From: Fodinibius sediminis
GTDB taxonomy: Bacteria; Bacteroidota; Rhodothermia; Balneolales; Balneolaceae
DNA length: 64,000 nucleotides
Direction: 5' to 3'
Assembly (NCBI RefSeq): GCF_900182555.1
Contig: NZ_FXTH01000001.1
Span: 62,001 to 126,000 of the forward strand
The translations under genes and the position numbers were made by a program. This document shows, one piece after another, positions 8,529 to 17,689 of this stretch (position 1 is the stretch's first letter; each line of letters opens with the position of its first letter). The notes under the pieces are model-generated. The model had not been told where the DNA came from and did no database searches. It saw only the letters and a list, made by a program, of their open reading frames with translations.

Positions 8529-9980
8529 TCAGTCAATATACTGGTCCTTGATATCCATCATGAATTCAAAGGCAGCATCATGCTCATTGGGAATATCTCC
8601 ATCCAGGATGGCTTCTTTGATAGCATCTTTAATGTCTCCGATTACAGGTCCGGGACGGATATTGAGGGCCTCCATAATTTCATCCCCGGTAATGGGATTT
8701 TTCCATTTCCTCATCCGGTCTTTCTTTTCCACTTCTTCGATCTTCTGCTCCACATAATCAAAGTTGCGATTATACTGTTGGACCTTGTAATCATTCTTGC
8801 TGGTGATGTCAGCCCGGCATAAGGTCATCAGGTCGTCAATATCATCGCCCGCCTCATAAATGAGCCGGCGGATGGCACTGTCGGTAACCTCATCCGAAAC
8901 CAGTGCTATGGGACGCAAATGCAGCCGTACCATCTTCCGCACATAGCGCATGCGTTCATCCAATGGCAGGCCCAGCCGGCGAAAAATTCGTTTGACCCAC
9001 TGGGCCCCCACCGCATCATGCCCGTGAAAGGTCCAGCCCGTTCCCTTTACAAACTTCTGTGTAGCGGGCTTGGCAATATCGTGCATGATCGCCGCCCACC
9101 GCAGCCAGAGGTCCCCGCCCATTTCGGCTACATTGTCCAGCACTTTAAGCGTATGCCAGAAATTATCCTTGTGCCTGACGCCGCGAACCTCGCTGACGCC
9201 GTGAAGCTTAACCATTTCAGGAAAAAAATGATGGAGCAGCCCGGTCTTGAACAAGTGGGCAAAACCCACCGAAGGCTTGGGAGCCATCACGATCTTGTTG
9301 AGCTCCTCGATGATACGCTCTTTGGAGATAATTTCTATGCGTTCAGCCATTTCCTCGATGGCGCGATAGGTTTTTTTTGCAATATCAAACTGCAGCTGCG
9401 TGGCAAACCGGATGGCCCGCATCATGCGCAGGGGATCATCATCAAAGGTCGTCAGCGGATCAACCGGAGTTCGAATCAACTGTTTTTTTAGATCCTGGAT
9501 TCCGCCAAAGGGATCGATGAGCTGACCGTAGGTCTCCCTGTTGAGCGACCAGGAGAGCGCATTAATAGTGAAATCGCGACGCAGCTGATCATCCTGAAGC
9601 GTACCATCTTCCACAATCGGCTTTCGGGAATCGCGCCGGTAGCTTTCCTTGCGCGCCCCCACGAACTCCAAATCCATAGCCCGATACCGGATGTGTGCCG
9701 TACCAAACTGTTTGAACACCGACAGCCGGTCGGTTCCCAGGAGATCAGCGACCTTTCGGGCCAGCTTAATGCCCGACCCGACCGTTACAAAGTCTATATC
9801 CAGATTTTTTTCCTCCTTGGTGCGATTGAGGTAAAAATCCCGAACATAACCGCCCACAACATACACATCCTGCCCAACCTCCTCGCCAGCCTTTGAGATA
9901 ACTTCAAATACTTTGTTATGTTTGGGATGTATATCTTGCACGGTTCTGTCTTTTTTACTCTTGGAAGCGAATATAACCAA
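8529..9980 (-). CDS. cca: CCA-adding tRNA nucleotidyltransferase with HD domain
   Basis: A class II polymerase-beta-fold enzyme that adds or repairs the 3' CCA of tRNAs. The head domain has the signature VVGGYVRDFYLNR followed by the metal-binding DIDFV. The RRDFTINALSW and GGIQDLKKQLIRTP motifs follow, and the RMMRAIRFATQL segment is in the neck. The C-terminal half carries an HD phosphohydrolase domain (FWHTLKVLDN, IMHDIAKPAT), so this is the HD-bearing version with possible phosphatase or phosphodiesterase activity. The start is uncertain: TTG 9980 gives 483 residues, GTG 9941 gives 470, and neither has a clear Shine-Dalgarno sequence. It lies upstream of ispE and divergent from the CDF gene. 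Confidence 0.93.
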   Translation of the reverse strand: MVIFASKSKKDRTVQDIHPKHNKVFEVISKAGEEVGQDVYVVGGYVRDFYLNRTKEEKNLDIDFVTVGSGIKLARKVADLLGTDRLSVFKQFGTAHIRYRAMDLEFVGARKESYRRDSRKPIVEDGTLQDDQLRRDFTINALSWSLNRETYGQLIDPFGGIQDLKKQLIRTPVDPLTTFDDDPLRMMRAIRFATQLQFDIAKKTYRAIEEMAERIEIISKERIIEELNKIVMAPKPSVGFAHLFKTGLLHHFFPEMVKLHGVSEVRGVRHKDNFWHTLKVLDNVAEMGGDLWLRWAAIMHDIAKPATQKFVKGTGWTFHGHDAVGAQWVKRIFRRLGLPLDERMRYVRKMVRLHLRPIALVSDEVTDSAIRRLIYEAGDDIDDLMTLCRADITSKNDYKVQQYNRNFDYVEQKIEEVEKKDRMRKWKNPITGDEIMEALNIRPGPVIGDIKDAIKEAILDGDIPNEHDAAFEFMMDIKDQYID

Positions 9981-10129
9981 ATATCACTGTTGCAACGGAC
10001 CGTTCCCGGTGATTTGGTTATCCGCTGATGTAGTGGCCTTTAAAATGAGCGTAAAAATAAGAACAAATACACTTGCTTTCAGGAATTCTTTGCGGGATCT
10101 TTCAGTCAAATTATATACCTCATTTTGAA

Positions 10130-11062
10130 GTGAAACCATCTCCTGAAAAAACAGCATTGCGCATCAGCCTGCTGGTTTCTGTGGTTTCACTGGGCCTGAA
10201 GCTCAGTGGATTTTGGCTTACCAGCTCCACAACGGCCATGTCTGACGCCGCCGAATCCATTATTCACCTGCTGGCCGTATCGTTCGTCTATTACGGACTT
10301 CTCCTCAGCACCAAACCCGCCGATGACAAGCATCTGTATGGCCATGAACGGGTGGAATTCCTTTCCGTAGGTATCGAGGGCGCTGTTATTATCCTGGCCG
10401 GTATCACCATCATCTACCAGGCTGTCAACGACTACCTTTACGGTCATAACCTGAGAGAACTGATCAACGGTGCTTACCTGATCGGCAGTGCGGGCCTTAT
10501 CAATTTAGCACTGGGCAGCTACCTTGTAACCGTAGGCCGGCGCGAGGGCAATATGATTGTCGTCAGCAATGGCAAGCATACGCTTACCGACGTTTGGACC
10601 AGTGCGGGTTCCGTGGCAACCCTCCTGATTATTCAGTTCACGGATTTTGTGCTGCTTGATTCTATTGTCGCGGGTTTACTCGCCTTCTTTATAATGTATG
10701 AAGGGTTTAAGCTGCTCAGTTATTCTGTGGATGGACTGATGGATTCGCGCGACCCGGAAATCGATCGCCTGATACGGCAGGAGTTGTCAAAAGACCTTCC
10801 GGGCGGCATGATCGAGGTACACAACCTCCGTCACCGGACCACCGGCAGCACTACCTGGATAGAGCTTCATGCCGTCTTTGAAAAACAGCTCGACCTTGAA
10901 ACTGCTCATAATGACGCCACTTCACTGGAAAAAAGACTCATTGATGCCGTCACGGGGGATGTCATCGTTACCATCCACCTGGAGCCGGAGGGTCACCACG
11001 AGGAAGTTCACGACCTGCTCAAGGATGCCGACCAGGAACGCCCCCTCGAGGATTTTATATAA
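10130..11062 (+). CDS. Cation diffusion facilitator family metal transporter
   Basis: An inner-membrane divalent metal/proton antiporter of the CDF (ZnT/YiiP) family. It has about six transmembrane helices followed by a cytoplasmic alpha-beta domain of about 90 residues. Metal site A is recognisable as the Asp in TM2 (TTAMSDAAES) and the H-x3-D pair in TM5 (KHTLTDVW). The loop YGHERVEFL is the family's conserved Y-G-H-x-R/K-x-E motif. Substrate (Zn, Fe, Mn or Co) cannot be told from sequence. GTG 10130 starts at MKPSPEKTALRI; an upstream TTG 10073 would add 19 poorly conserved residues. Confidence 0.93.
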   Translation: MKPSPEKTALRISLLVSVVSLGLKLSGFWLTSSTTAMSDAAESIIHLLAVSFVYYGLLLSTKPADDKHLYGHERVEFLSVGIEGAVIILAGITIIYQAVNDYLYGHNLRELINGAYLIGSAGLINLALGSYLVTVGRREGNMIVVSNGKHTLTDVWTSAGSVATLLIIQFTDFVLLDSIVAGLLAFFIMYEGFKLLSYSVDGLMDSRDPEIDRLIRQELSKDLPGGMIEVHNLRHRTTGSTTWIELHAVFEKQLDLETAHNDATSLEKRLIDAVTGDVIVTIHLEPEGHHEEVHDLLKDADQERPLEDFI

Positions 11063-11109
11063 CCTGTCCTCGTGCCTGGACGTTCTGCTGGTTACAAGTC
11101 CGTTTGCTT

Positions 11110-12117
11110 TCAGACTTCGACACCAACCTTCGAATGGTCGCCCAGATGCACTTCCTGATCCACGTCGCGCAGTTCAACATACCGCCCGATGGTTGAATTC
11201 TCAATCTTGCAGTCGTGCAGGGAAGCCTCTTCCTGGATCAGGCTGTTCTTAACAGTACATTTTTTCAGCATGCTGCCGCCGGCAATGCTGGCATAAGGAC
11301 CAATGATACAGTTTTCAAGTTCAACATCTTCTCCGATATAGACGGGGGGAATGATTTTGGTGTCTGTAAAGCGGTCTTCATCTACCTCCTGGAACTCTTT
11401 CTCTACAATAATACCGGATGTTTCCAGCCAGGCCGGCAATGTCCCGCAATCCAGCCATTCGTCCACGGTCGCCTTCTTGAACACATTGTCATTTTTGAGC
11501 AACCGGTCTAGAGCGTCGGTAAGCTGAAATTCCCTGCCATGACCGCGAATGTCATTTTCAAGCAAATATTCGATCTCCTCCTTTAGTTTTTCGGCCTCCC
11601 TGAAATAATACACCCCAATGATGGCCAGGTTGGAGATCGGCTCGCTGGGCTTTTCCACAAAATCGGTGATTTTCCCTTCCTCTTCGACTGCCACGCCAAA
11701 ACGGGAAGGATCCTCTACCTCTTTCAGCCAGATCACACTGTCGGCATCTTCTATTGAAACGGTCCCTTCCATATCAAAGATGGTATCGGCAAAAACGATA
11801 ATACATTCCCCGCTCAAATCCTGTTCTGCACAATAGACGGCATGGGCCGTTCCCTGTGCCGTCTCCTGCACACGGAAAGATGCTTTTGCGTTATGCCGGG
11901 TGCTCATCTCCTTCAGGGCATCCTTGATTTCCTGGCCGAAATCAGGACCCAGGATAAATACAATTTCAGTGATATCACGGTCCAGCGTACGCGCAAACGT
12001 CTCCACAATACGTTCAACAATCATTTTACCGGCTACCGGCAGCAATGGTTTGGGAACAGTGTGGGAGTGAGGTCGGACTCTCGTACCCCGACCTGCCATT
12101 GGGATTATTAATTTCAT
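11110..12117 (-). CDS. Sugar-phosphate nucleotidyltransferase with left-handed beta-helix tail
   Basis: An NDP-sugar pyrophosphorylase that joins a nucleoside triphosphate to a sugar-1-phosphate. The N-terminus MKLIIPMAGRGTRVRPHSHT-PKPLLPVAGK is the canonical nucleotide-binding signature. FADTIF is the metal-binding Asp region and VEKPSEP is the sugar-phosphate-binding motif. Residues from about 245 to the end contain hexapeptide-like repeats (IGPYASIAGGSMLKKCTVK), fitting a C-terminal beta-helix. The closest named groups are glucose-1-phosphate thymidylyl-/uridylyltransferases and mannose-1-phosphate guanylyltransferases; the choice is not possible here. It is divergent from a membrane-bound Mur ligase, hinting at an envelope-sugar role. 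Confidence 0.88.
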   Translation of the reverse strand: MKLIIPMAGRGTRVRPHSHTVPKPLLPVAGKMIVERIVETFARTLDRDITEIVFILGPDFGQEIKDALKEMSTRHNAKASFRVQETAQGTAHAVYCAEQDLSGECIIVFADTIFDMEGTVSIEDADSVIWLKEVEDPSRFGVAVEEEGKITDFVEKPSEPISNLAIIGVYYFREAEKLKEEIEYLLENDIRGHGREFQLTDALDRLLKNDNVFKKATVDEWLDCGTLPAWLETSGIIVEKEFQEVDEDRFTDTKIIPPVYIGEDVELENCIIGPYASIAGGSMLKKCTVKNSLIQEEASLHDCKIENSTIGRYVELRDVDQEVHLGDHSKVGVEV

Positions 12118-12238
12118 ATATTTGAACGAATTTAGATGAAAAGTTTATCGTAATTGTAAAGGCCAATAATATAACAGAAGTTCCATACTTTAGCGACTTT
12201 ACATCAAGTGCTAATCCTCAAAGAAAACCAGGACACTA
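12118..12238. promoter_or_regulatory. Divergent promoter region
   Basis: This 121-base spacer separates the nucleotidyltransferase (leftward) from the Mur-ligase gene (rightward) and must hold both promoters. AGGA at 12230-12233 sits five bases before the TTG start at 12239, a good Shine-Dalgarno sequence that supports that start. No palindromic operator was seen. Confidence 0.4.
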
Positions 12239-13912
12239 TTGAATTGGTATTTAAACATCATTAACGGACTGATCCTGCTTTTTGTCATTGTCATGACACG
12301 CCATACCATGCTCCGGGGTCGTTATTATTTACATATTTTCCAGCAGAGCGGCTACAAGCCTGGTGAATTTTGGCAGTGGATGATCCAGCACTGGAACCAG
12401 CGGGTCATCACTCCCGAGCACGTGCTCTACAATATGATTATAGCCATACTCCTTTTCTTTCTCTCGTCTGCCATCACGGGCAGCACAGCCATTGTCATTT
12501 TAACCCTTTTTGGAATATCCTGGTTTGGGCCCTTCAATTACTACCGCAGTGAAAAGGCCAAAAAGCCTCTTGTTTTCACTCCGCGGATGATTCGCCTGAC
12601 CATCCCCTTTGTCCTTTTCACGATCCTGCTGCCAGCCCTGACCTCTTACATCGCCTTTACCGGGAATATTCCCTTTATCAATGCACAGATCAATACTGAC
12701 ATTTTATACTCGGCAGAAATCTATATCCTGACGTTTGGATGGGTACTTGGCAATGCGCTCGTCCCTTTTCTCATTTTTCCCGCTGCCATGGTGACCAAGC
12801 CAATAGAAAATTATGTGCACCGTCATTTCATAAAACTGGCCAAGCAAAAACTGGATCGCATGTCCGATCTAACTGTTATAGCCATCACCGGCAGCTACGG
12901 TAAAACAAGCACTAAATTCATGATCAGGGACCTGCTCAACGAACGCTTTTCGGTCTGTGCCACGCCGGGCAGTTACAACACCCCGATGGGCATCTGCAAA
13001 GTCATCAACAACGATCTGGAAGCCCATCACCAGATTCTCGTCCTTGAGATGGGTGCCCGCTATGAAGGAAATATCGATGAACTCTGTGATATTGCGGAAC
13101 CGGATATTGCAGTCGTTACCAATGTTGGCATCGCCCACCTCGAGACCTTCGGCTCGCAGGATGCTATTGCGCGAACCAAGTCAACCCTTGTCAAACGAAC
13201 ACGGCAAAACGGTACAGCCATACTGAATGCCGATGATGAACGGGTGGCTGCCATGGCCAACCTTCGCACCGACCTGACCATTGTCCAGACGGGCATCAAC
13301 AATGGCGACATCCGGGCTTCAGACATCCGGTACAACCAGCAGGGGATGCAGTTTACCACCACGGCCGATGGAACCTCTGAAATCTTTCGTACACGGCTGC
13401 TGGGGGCCCATAATGTACAAAACATGCTCTTGGCGATTGGTGTTGCCCAATCCCTGGGGATGCGTCTGCCAACCATGGCAATGGCAGCGGCACGCATGGA
13501 ACCGGTAGAACACCGGCTGGAACTCAAACAGCAGGGAGAACTTACGGTTATTGATGATGCTTTTAATTCCAACCCCGTCGGAGCTAAAAATGCGGTAGAC
13601 ATCCTTGCTCAGTTCAACAGCGGAAGGCGCATCATCATCACACCGGGTATGGTTGAGCTGGGTGATATCCAGGAAGAGAAAAACCGCTCCTTTGGCCGGC
13701 AAATTGGAGAAGCCAACCTGGACCTGGTCATCCTGGTCGGCCAAAAACAGACCGAACCCATACGCGAAGGCATCAGCGCGGCCGGCTTCAGCCCCGAAAA
13801 GGTAAAGACCGTCGGGAGCCTGACAGAAGCCAACCGTCTTCTTCAGGATTTTGCCCGCTCAGGAGATATCGTGCTCTATGAAAATGACCTTCCCGACAGT
13901 TTTGATGAATAG
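12239..13912 (+). CDS. Membrane-anchored Mur ligase (MurF-like)
   Basis: A 557-residue fusion of an N-terminal membrane domain (about residues 1-185, roughly five hydrophobic helices) to a three-domain Mur ligase. The ATP-binding loop is G218-SYGKTST; further family marks are LEMGARYEGNID, VVTNVGIAHLETFGS, TAILNADD, GAHNVQNMLLAIGVA, EPVEHRLEL and DDAFNSNPVGAKNAVD. The last set resembles MurF, which adds D-Ala-D-Ala to UDP-MurNAc-tripeptide. Canonical MurF is soluble and has a different N-terminal substrate domain, so this protein probably acts on another acceptor, perhaps lipid-linked. It ends with ENDLPD, which I associate with uncharacterised MurF-like proteins. The TTG start is supported by AGGA at 12230-12233. 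Confidence 0.8.
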   Translation: MNWYLNIINGLILLFVIVMTRHTMLRGRYYLHIFQQSGYKPGEFWQWMIQHWNQRVITPEHVLYNMIIAILLFFLSSAITGSTAIVILTLFGISWFGPFNYYRSEKAKKPLVFTPRMIRLTIPFVLFTILLPALTSYIAFTGNIPFINAQINTDILYSAEIYILTFGWVLGNALVPFLIFPAAMVTKPIENYVHRHFIKLAKQKLDRMSDLTVIAITGSYGKTSTKFMIRDLLNERFSVCATPGSYNTPMGICKVINNDLEAHHQILVLEMGARYEGNIDELCDIAEPDIAVVTNVGIAHLETFGSQDAIARTKSTLVKRTRQNGTAILNADDERVAAMANLRTDLTIVQTGINNGDIRASDIRYNQQGMQFTTTADGTSEIFRTRLLGAHNVQNMLLAIGVAQSLGMRLPTMAMAAARMEPVEHRLELKQQGELTVIDDAFNSNPVGAKNAVDILAQFNSGRRIIITPGMVELGDIQEEKNRSFGRQIGEANLDLVILVGQKQTEPIREGISAAGFSPEKVKTVGSLTEANRLLQDFARSGDIVLYENDLPDSFDE

Positions 13913-14007
13913 CAGCCCATCCTGGGCCTGGAATAAACGTCCCGACTTGAAAAAAACGCTATATTTGCTGATATATCCATAGACTTTAATTTTTAGGACC
14001 CGGTATT

Positions 14008-14961
14008 ATGATCTTTTTCCCCAAGAATATTGTTTCAATAGAACAGCAAGAGCTCCTCCTGTCTATCCTTGTTCTCACCCTTCTTTTAATGGTACCAATA
14101 TCAGGCCACGCCCAGACCGACAGCGTTCTTGTGAGCAAGCTTGAAACATATAATATAGAAACCGGTCAGCGCAAGGTTGTCTACCGCACCAGAAATCACA
14201 TAGAAGCCCCCAACTGGTCGCCCGACGGAAGCTATTTCCTTTTCAACAGTGAAGGCAAACTGTATACCCTTCCGGTAGGCGGCGGAGAACCCGAGCAGCT
14301 CGATACCGGTTTTGCCACCAACTGCAATAACGATCATGGCTTCTCCCCCGACGGGCAGTGGCTGGCCGTAAGTCATTCACCTGAAGGCGAGGGATCCAAA
14401 ATCTATGTCCTTCCGGCTGAGGGCGGGACGCCCCGCCTGGTCACTCCCCGGGCGCCGTCGTACTGGCACGGGTGGTCGCCCGACGGAAGCACCCTGGTCT
14501 ATCCGGCCCAGCGCAACGGTGAATTTGATCTTTATGCCATTCCTGTTGAAGGAGGAGCAGAAACCAGGCTGACCACTGCTCCCGGTCTTGATGACGGTGC
14601 GGAATATACACCGGACGGCAAGTGGATCTATTTCAATTCTGTACGGTCCGGTGTTATGAAAATTTACCGTATGCATCCCGATGGTTCAGACATTCAGCAA
14701 TTGACCTCCAAGGAGGAATATGGCGACTGGTTTCCCCATATCTCACCGGATGGAGAAAAGGTGGTCTTTCTTTCCTATGATGCCGATGTCGAAGGCCATC
14801 CGCCCTTTAAAGAGGTGGTGCTGCGTCTGATGCCCCTGGAGGGAGAGACCCCTGAAGTTGTCGTAGAGCTCTTCGGGGGACAGGGAACCATCAATGTTCC
14901 TTCATGGTCGCCAGATAGCAAACGTTTTGCTTTTGTCAGTTATGAGTTTGTCTCTCCATAA
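14008..14961 (+). CDS. Exported TolB-like six-bladed beta-propeller protein
   Basis: A 317-residue protein with an N-terminal hydrophobic signal ([21 protein letters not shown]) followed by six PD40/TolB-type repeats, each centred on an SPDG-like turn: [45 protein letters not shown] and SWSPDSKRF. This makes a complete six-bladed propeller without extra catalytic domains. It lacks TolB's N-terminal domain, so it is not TolB itself. A scaffold or periplasmic binding role is likely, but the ligand is unknown. An AGGA nine bases before ATG 14008 supports the start. TATATTTG near 13960 resembles a Bacteroidota-type -7 element. Confidence 0.8.
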   Translation: MIFFPKNIVSIEQQELLLSILVLTLLLMVPISGHAQTDSVLVSKLETYNIETGQRKVVYRTRNHIEAPNWSPDGSYFLFNSEGKLYTLPVGGGEPEQLDTGFATNCNNDHGFSPDGQWLAVSHSPEGEGSKIYVLPAEGGTPRLVTPRAPSYWHGWSPDGSTLVYPAQRNGEFDLYAIPVEGGAETRLTTAPGLDDGAEYTPDGKWIYFNSVRSGVMKIYRMHPDGSDIQQLTSKEEYGDWFPHISPDGEKVVFLSYDADVEGHPPFKEVVLRLMPLEGETPEVVVELFGGQGTINVPSWSPDSKRFAFVSYEFVSP

Positions 14962-15197
14962 TTGAACACCCGACAATGAACGGGCTACCGTAAACTTGTA
15001 ATCCAGCTCCGTGCTTCCTTGGCCGCTTCGCTATCACTTTTTGATGATTAACGAAACAGGCCTGGAAAGCCCTCACGGGCAAGACACTTATGACGGCTTT
15101 ATGCATTAACTTCCTGCATACGCACTTACTTTTCAGCGCCCCCCCAGCCGGCTGCTGACGAGCTTACGCTTGGTGATAACACCGGTTCCAATACATG

Positions 15198-16532
15198 CTA
15201 TTTTTTCATCACCTTTTCTATGTCAGCCCGCTCTTTGGGAACATCCGTCAGGTTTTCGTATCCCTCCTCTGTAATCACAAGATTATCTTCTATGCGCACC
15301 CCTCCGAATTCCATCATCTCCCGGAGTATGGACGCATTCAGAAACGAAGCCATTTTCTCGTCCTCCAGGGCCGGCTTTAACAAGGCGGGGATAAAATAAA
15401 GTCCCGGTTCAACGGTCAACACCATCCCCGACTGAAGCGTGCGACGTGTTCTCAGGTACTTCACACCCGGACGCTCGATGCGGTCCACCCCTTTAGGGTA
15501 TCCTCCCACATCGTGGGTATCCAGTCCCAGAAAGTGCCCCAGCCCATGGGGGAAAAAGAGCGCAAAAACATCCTCCTCCATCAGATCATCGATAGATCCG
15601 GAAACAATACCGGCATCCCTGAGTCCCTCCATCATCAGACGGGCGGCCATCACATGGATATCCTCCATCTTGACATCCGGCTTGGCGGCCTCAATCACCT
15701 GCTTTTGGGCTTCCAGCACGGCGTCATAGACTGCGGCCTGCCGCGAAGTAAAGGTGCCGCTGGCCGGATACGTCCGCGTAATATCAGAAGCGTATCCGTT
15801 GTATTCAAAACCCGCGTCGATCAAAAACAGGTCCTCGCTTTTAATCTGTCGATTATTTTCGACATAATGGAGGATAGCGCTGTTCCTGCCGGTTGCAAAA
15901 ATTCCGTTATAGGCATCCTGAAGCAGGCCATTTCTGATCTGGTGATAATCAAAGACCGCTTTCATCTCGTATTCAAATTTTCCAGGCTCCAGAGTCTCCA
16001 AAACGCCGCGATGGGCAATATTATTAACCCGGGCCGCCTCCCGCATCTGATCCAGCTCCCAGCCCGTTTTAAAGACGCGACAATGCGTAATGGCTTCCGG
16101 CAGGTCATCCAAATCAATGGGAGTCTTGCGGTCAAACTCCTCAATAAACTCTGCCTGAACCTCGTCAACACAGTATATTTTGTCGGGGTCCAGTTCTCTG
16201 AGTACCTGGGGCAGTTTTCCTTCAACGTGCAGGTGATCAGGCTGATATTCCTCCTGATATTGCTCTTTGCTTTTCACATGTCCATGCCAAACGGCATACT
16301 GGGCATTCCGATTCGGTGCAAAAAGGTGATATTCCTGCTTGTTCAAATCGAGCACAAGGTGAAAATCGGGCTCATTTACACCGGTCAGATACCAGAAGTT
16401 TGATTCCTGCCGAAAGGGGAACTCATAATCCGTATCATACCGATACATCAACTCGGCCCCCTTCATGTATACAATTGCATTCTCCTCTTCATCAAACAAT
16501 GAAAACAGTTTATCACGATGTAAATGATGCAT
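15198..16532 (-). CDS. pepP: Xaa-Pro aminopeptidase (M24B family)
   Basis: A metallopeptidase that removes N-terminal residues preceding proline. The N-terminal half is the aminopeptidase P domain (ending near residue 165); the C-terminal half is the pita-bread fold. Metal ligands sit in IDAGFEYNGYASDITRTYP (two Asp), GLGHFLGLDTHDVG (His), TVEPGLYF (Glu) and GVRIEDNLVIT (Glu). The order and spacing are complete, so the enzyme should be active with two Mn or Zn ions. I use ATG 16532; an in-frame TTG at 16538 would add two residues. It is cytoplasmic, with no signal peptide. Neighbours are unrelated. Confidence 0.95.
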   Translation of the reverse strand: MHHLHRDKLFSLFDEEENAIVYMKGAELMYRYDTDYEFPFRQESNFWYLTGVNEPDFHLVLDLNKQEYHLFAPNRNAQYAVWHGHVKSKEQYQEEYQPDHLHVEGKLPQVLRELDPDKIYCVDEVQAEFIEEFDRKTPIDLDDLPEAITHCRVFKTGWELDQMREAARVNNIAHRGVLETLEPGKFEYEMKAVFDYHQIRNGLLQDAYNGIFATGRNSAILHYVENNRQIKSEDLFLIDAGFEYNGYASDITRTYPASGTFTSRQAAVYDAVLEAQKQVIEAAKPDVKMEDIHVMAARLMMEGLRDAGIVSGSIDDLMEEDVFALFFPHGLGHFLGLDTHDVGGYPKGVDRIERPGVKYLRTRRTLQSGMVLTVEPGLYFIPALLKPALEDEKMASFLNASILREMMEFGGVRIEDNLVITEEGYENLTDVPKERADIEKVMKK

Positions 16533-16606
16533 ATCCAATGGCTTTGTGAAAATGAATTGGGAAGTTACGAGAAAAATCGCATCTCTAAAACTGTGTTCAT
16601 CCCGCG

Positions 16607-17527
16607 CTACTCAAGGTATTCCAAGAACACCCGGGGGATTTGTTCTGTGAGCAGTTCAGCATCCGTTGTATCGGGCAAATCAACAAAATCCCTGACATCA
16701 ATCGTGCAGGTACCTGCCTCAGAATATATTGTACTGTTTTTATGCGCTCCCTCAAATAGCAGGTCAAGATTAATCTCTATGACCCCCCGGTTGTTGTTGT
16801 TTTCATTCAGGATTGCCACCATGCGGCTTCCGCCGTAGGCTGTAGTCAAGGTGGTAAGAGCCAGCCGGCGCTGTTTATTTATCGGCTTGATCAGGTAGTA
16901 GTGGCTCAAATCAAGATCAATCAGCTGTTGACTGAATGTCAAAAACCGGATATTAGAGGGGGCTTGTTCATGCCACAGCCCCGGCAAGAGCCTCACCAGC
17001 CACTTCCTGAGTGCCGGAGAGGCTTCCGCTCCTGCAAAACCCCGGCGATCCCAGTCCTTAAAACCATAGTCCGGCAATGGTATCCCATCGGAATATAGAA
17101 AGTCCGGCTGTTTGTCGAGAACCTCCACCTGTCCATCCCGGACGACGTACCAAAAATCAGCAATTCCATTCGACATCAGCAGGTAAGGTGAGCCGACCTG
17201 CTGGTTGTACCGGGCCACCTGCTCGGCTGTTTTGCGGGTAATGGGGATATGCTCAGCCTTGCATTCAACCAGAATACGCGGCTCAAACTCCTGGCTGTAA
17301 CAAATAATGTCCGTACGCATGCCCGTATCAGCTAATTTTCCAATCTTCTCCTCCGTTGAGATCCGGTGGATAGACCATCCGGCCAACAGCAGATACTCAA
17401 TAATACGCAGCCGCACTCGTTCCTCCGGGCGGTTTTTCATGGGCTGCCGATGAATGGGATTCCAGAGCATCTTCCGGCCCTCCCGCCAAACCACCCGGGG
17501 GTATATGAAGGTAGCAATACTTTTCAT
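16607..17527 (-). CDS. Orphan type I restriction HsdR N-terminal-like nuclease-fold protein
   Basis: A 306-residue protein whose residues about 30-150 match the HsdR N-terminal PD-(D/E)xK fold. After the helix EERVRLRIIEYLLLAGW come D in GMRTDIICYS, then E-x-K in RILVECKAEHI, and a supporting Q in AEQVARYNQQVG. There is no helicase/ATPase part and no HsdM or HsdS nearby, so this is not a restriction system. Stand-alone proteins of this kind are common in Bacteroidota and have no established role. The C-terminal half (about 190-300) is not one I recognise. ATG 17527 is the first codon of a clear frame. Confidence 0.75.
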   Translation of the reverse strand: MKSIATFIYPRVVWREGRKMLWNPIHRQPMKNRPEERVRLRIIEYLLLAGWSIHRISTEEKIGKLADTGMRTDIICYSQEFEPRILVECKAEHIPITRKTAEQVARYNQQVGSPYLLMSNGIADFWYVVRDGQVEVLDKQPDFLYSDGIPLPDYGFKDWDRRGFAGAEASPALRKWLVRLLPGLWHEQAPSNIRFLTFSQQLIDLDLSHYYLIKPINKQRRLALTTLTTAYGGSRMVAILNENNNNRGVIEINLDLLFEGAHKNSTIYSEAGTCTIDVRDFVDLPDTTDAELLTEQIPRVFLEYLE

Positions 17528-17640
17528 AGGAGTTAAATATAGCGATGATTTGGCATTAACGTCATGGTGCCTTGGATACCCGGCATATTTATATATCTGT
17601 GACCGTTAGTAAAACAGATTCCCATGAGAGCTTCAAATAA

Positions 17641-17666
17641 AAAAGGCCCCGGTCATCCGGAGCCTT
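17641..17666 (-). terminator. Intrinsic terminator of the rpmH-yidC operon
   Basis: AAAGGCCCCGG and CCGGAGCCTTT form an 11-base stem with one mismatch and a TCAT loop. On the minus strand the hairpin is followed by a T-run (complement of the As at 17635-17640). It lies 24 bases past the yidC stop. Confidence 0.85.
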
Positions 17667-17689
17667 TCAAATACCATTGCCTGTGATGC

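Noticed and set aside
9460-9485. GTTCGAATC, resembling a tRNA T-loop
   Set aside because: It lies inside the conserved cca coding sequence and no acceptor stem, anticodon arm or D-arm is found around it.
16607-17527. Type I restriction system
   Set aside because: Only an HsdR N-terminal-like domain exists; helicase, methylase and specificity genes are absent in the window.
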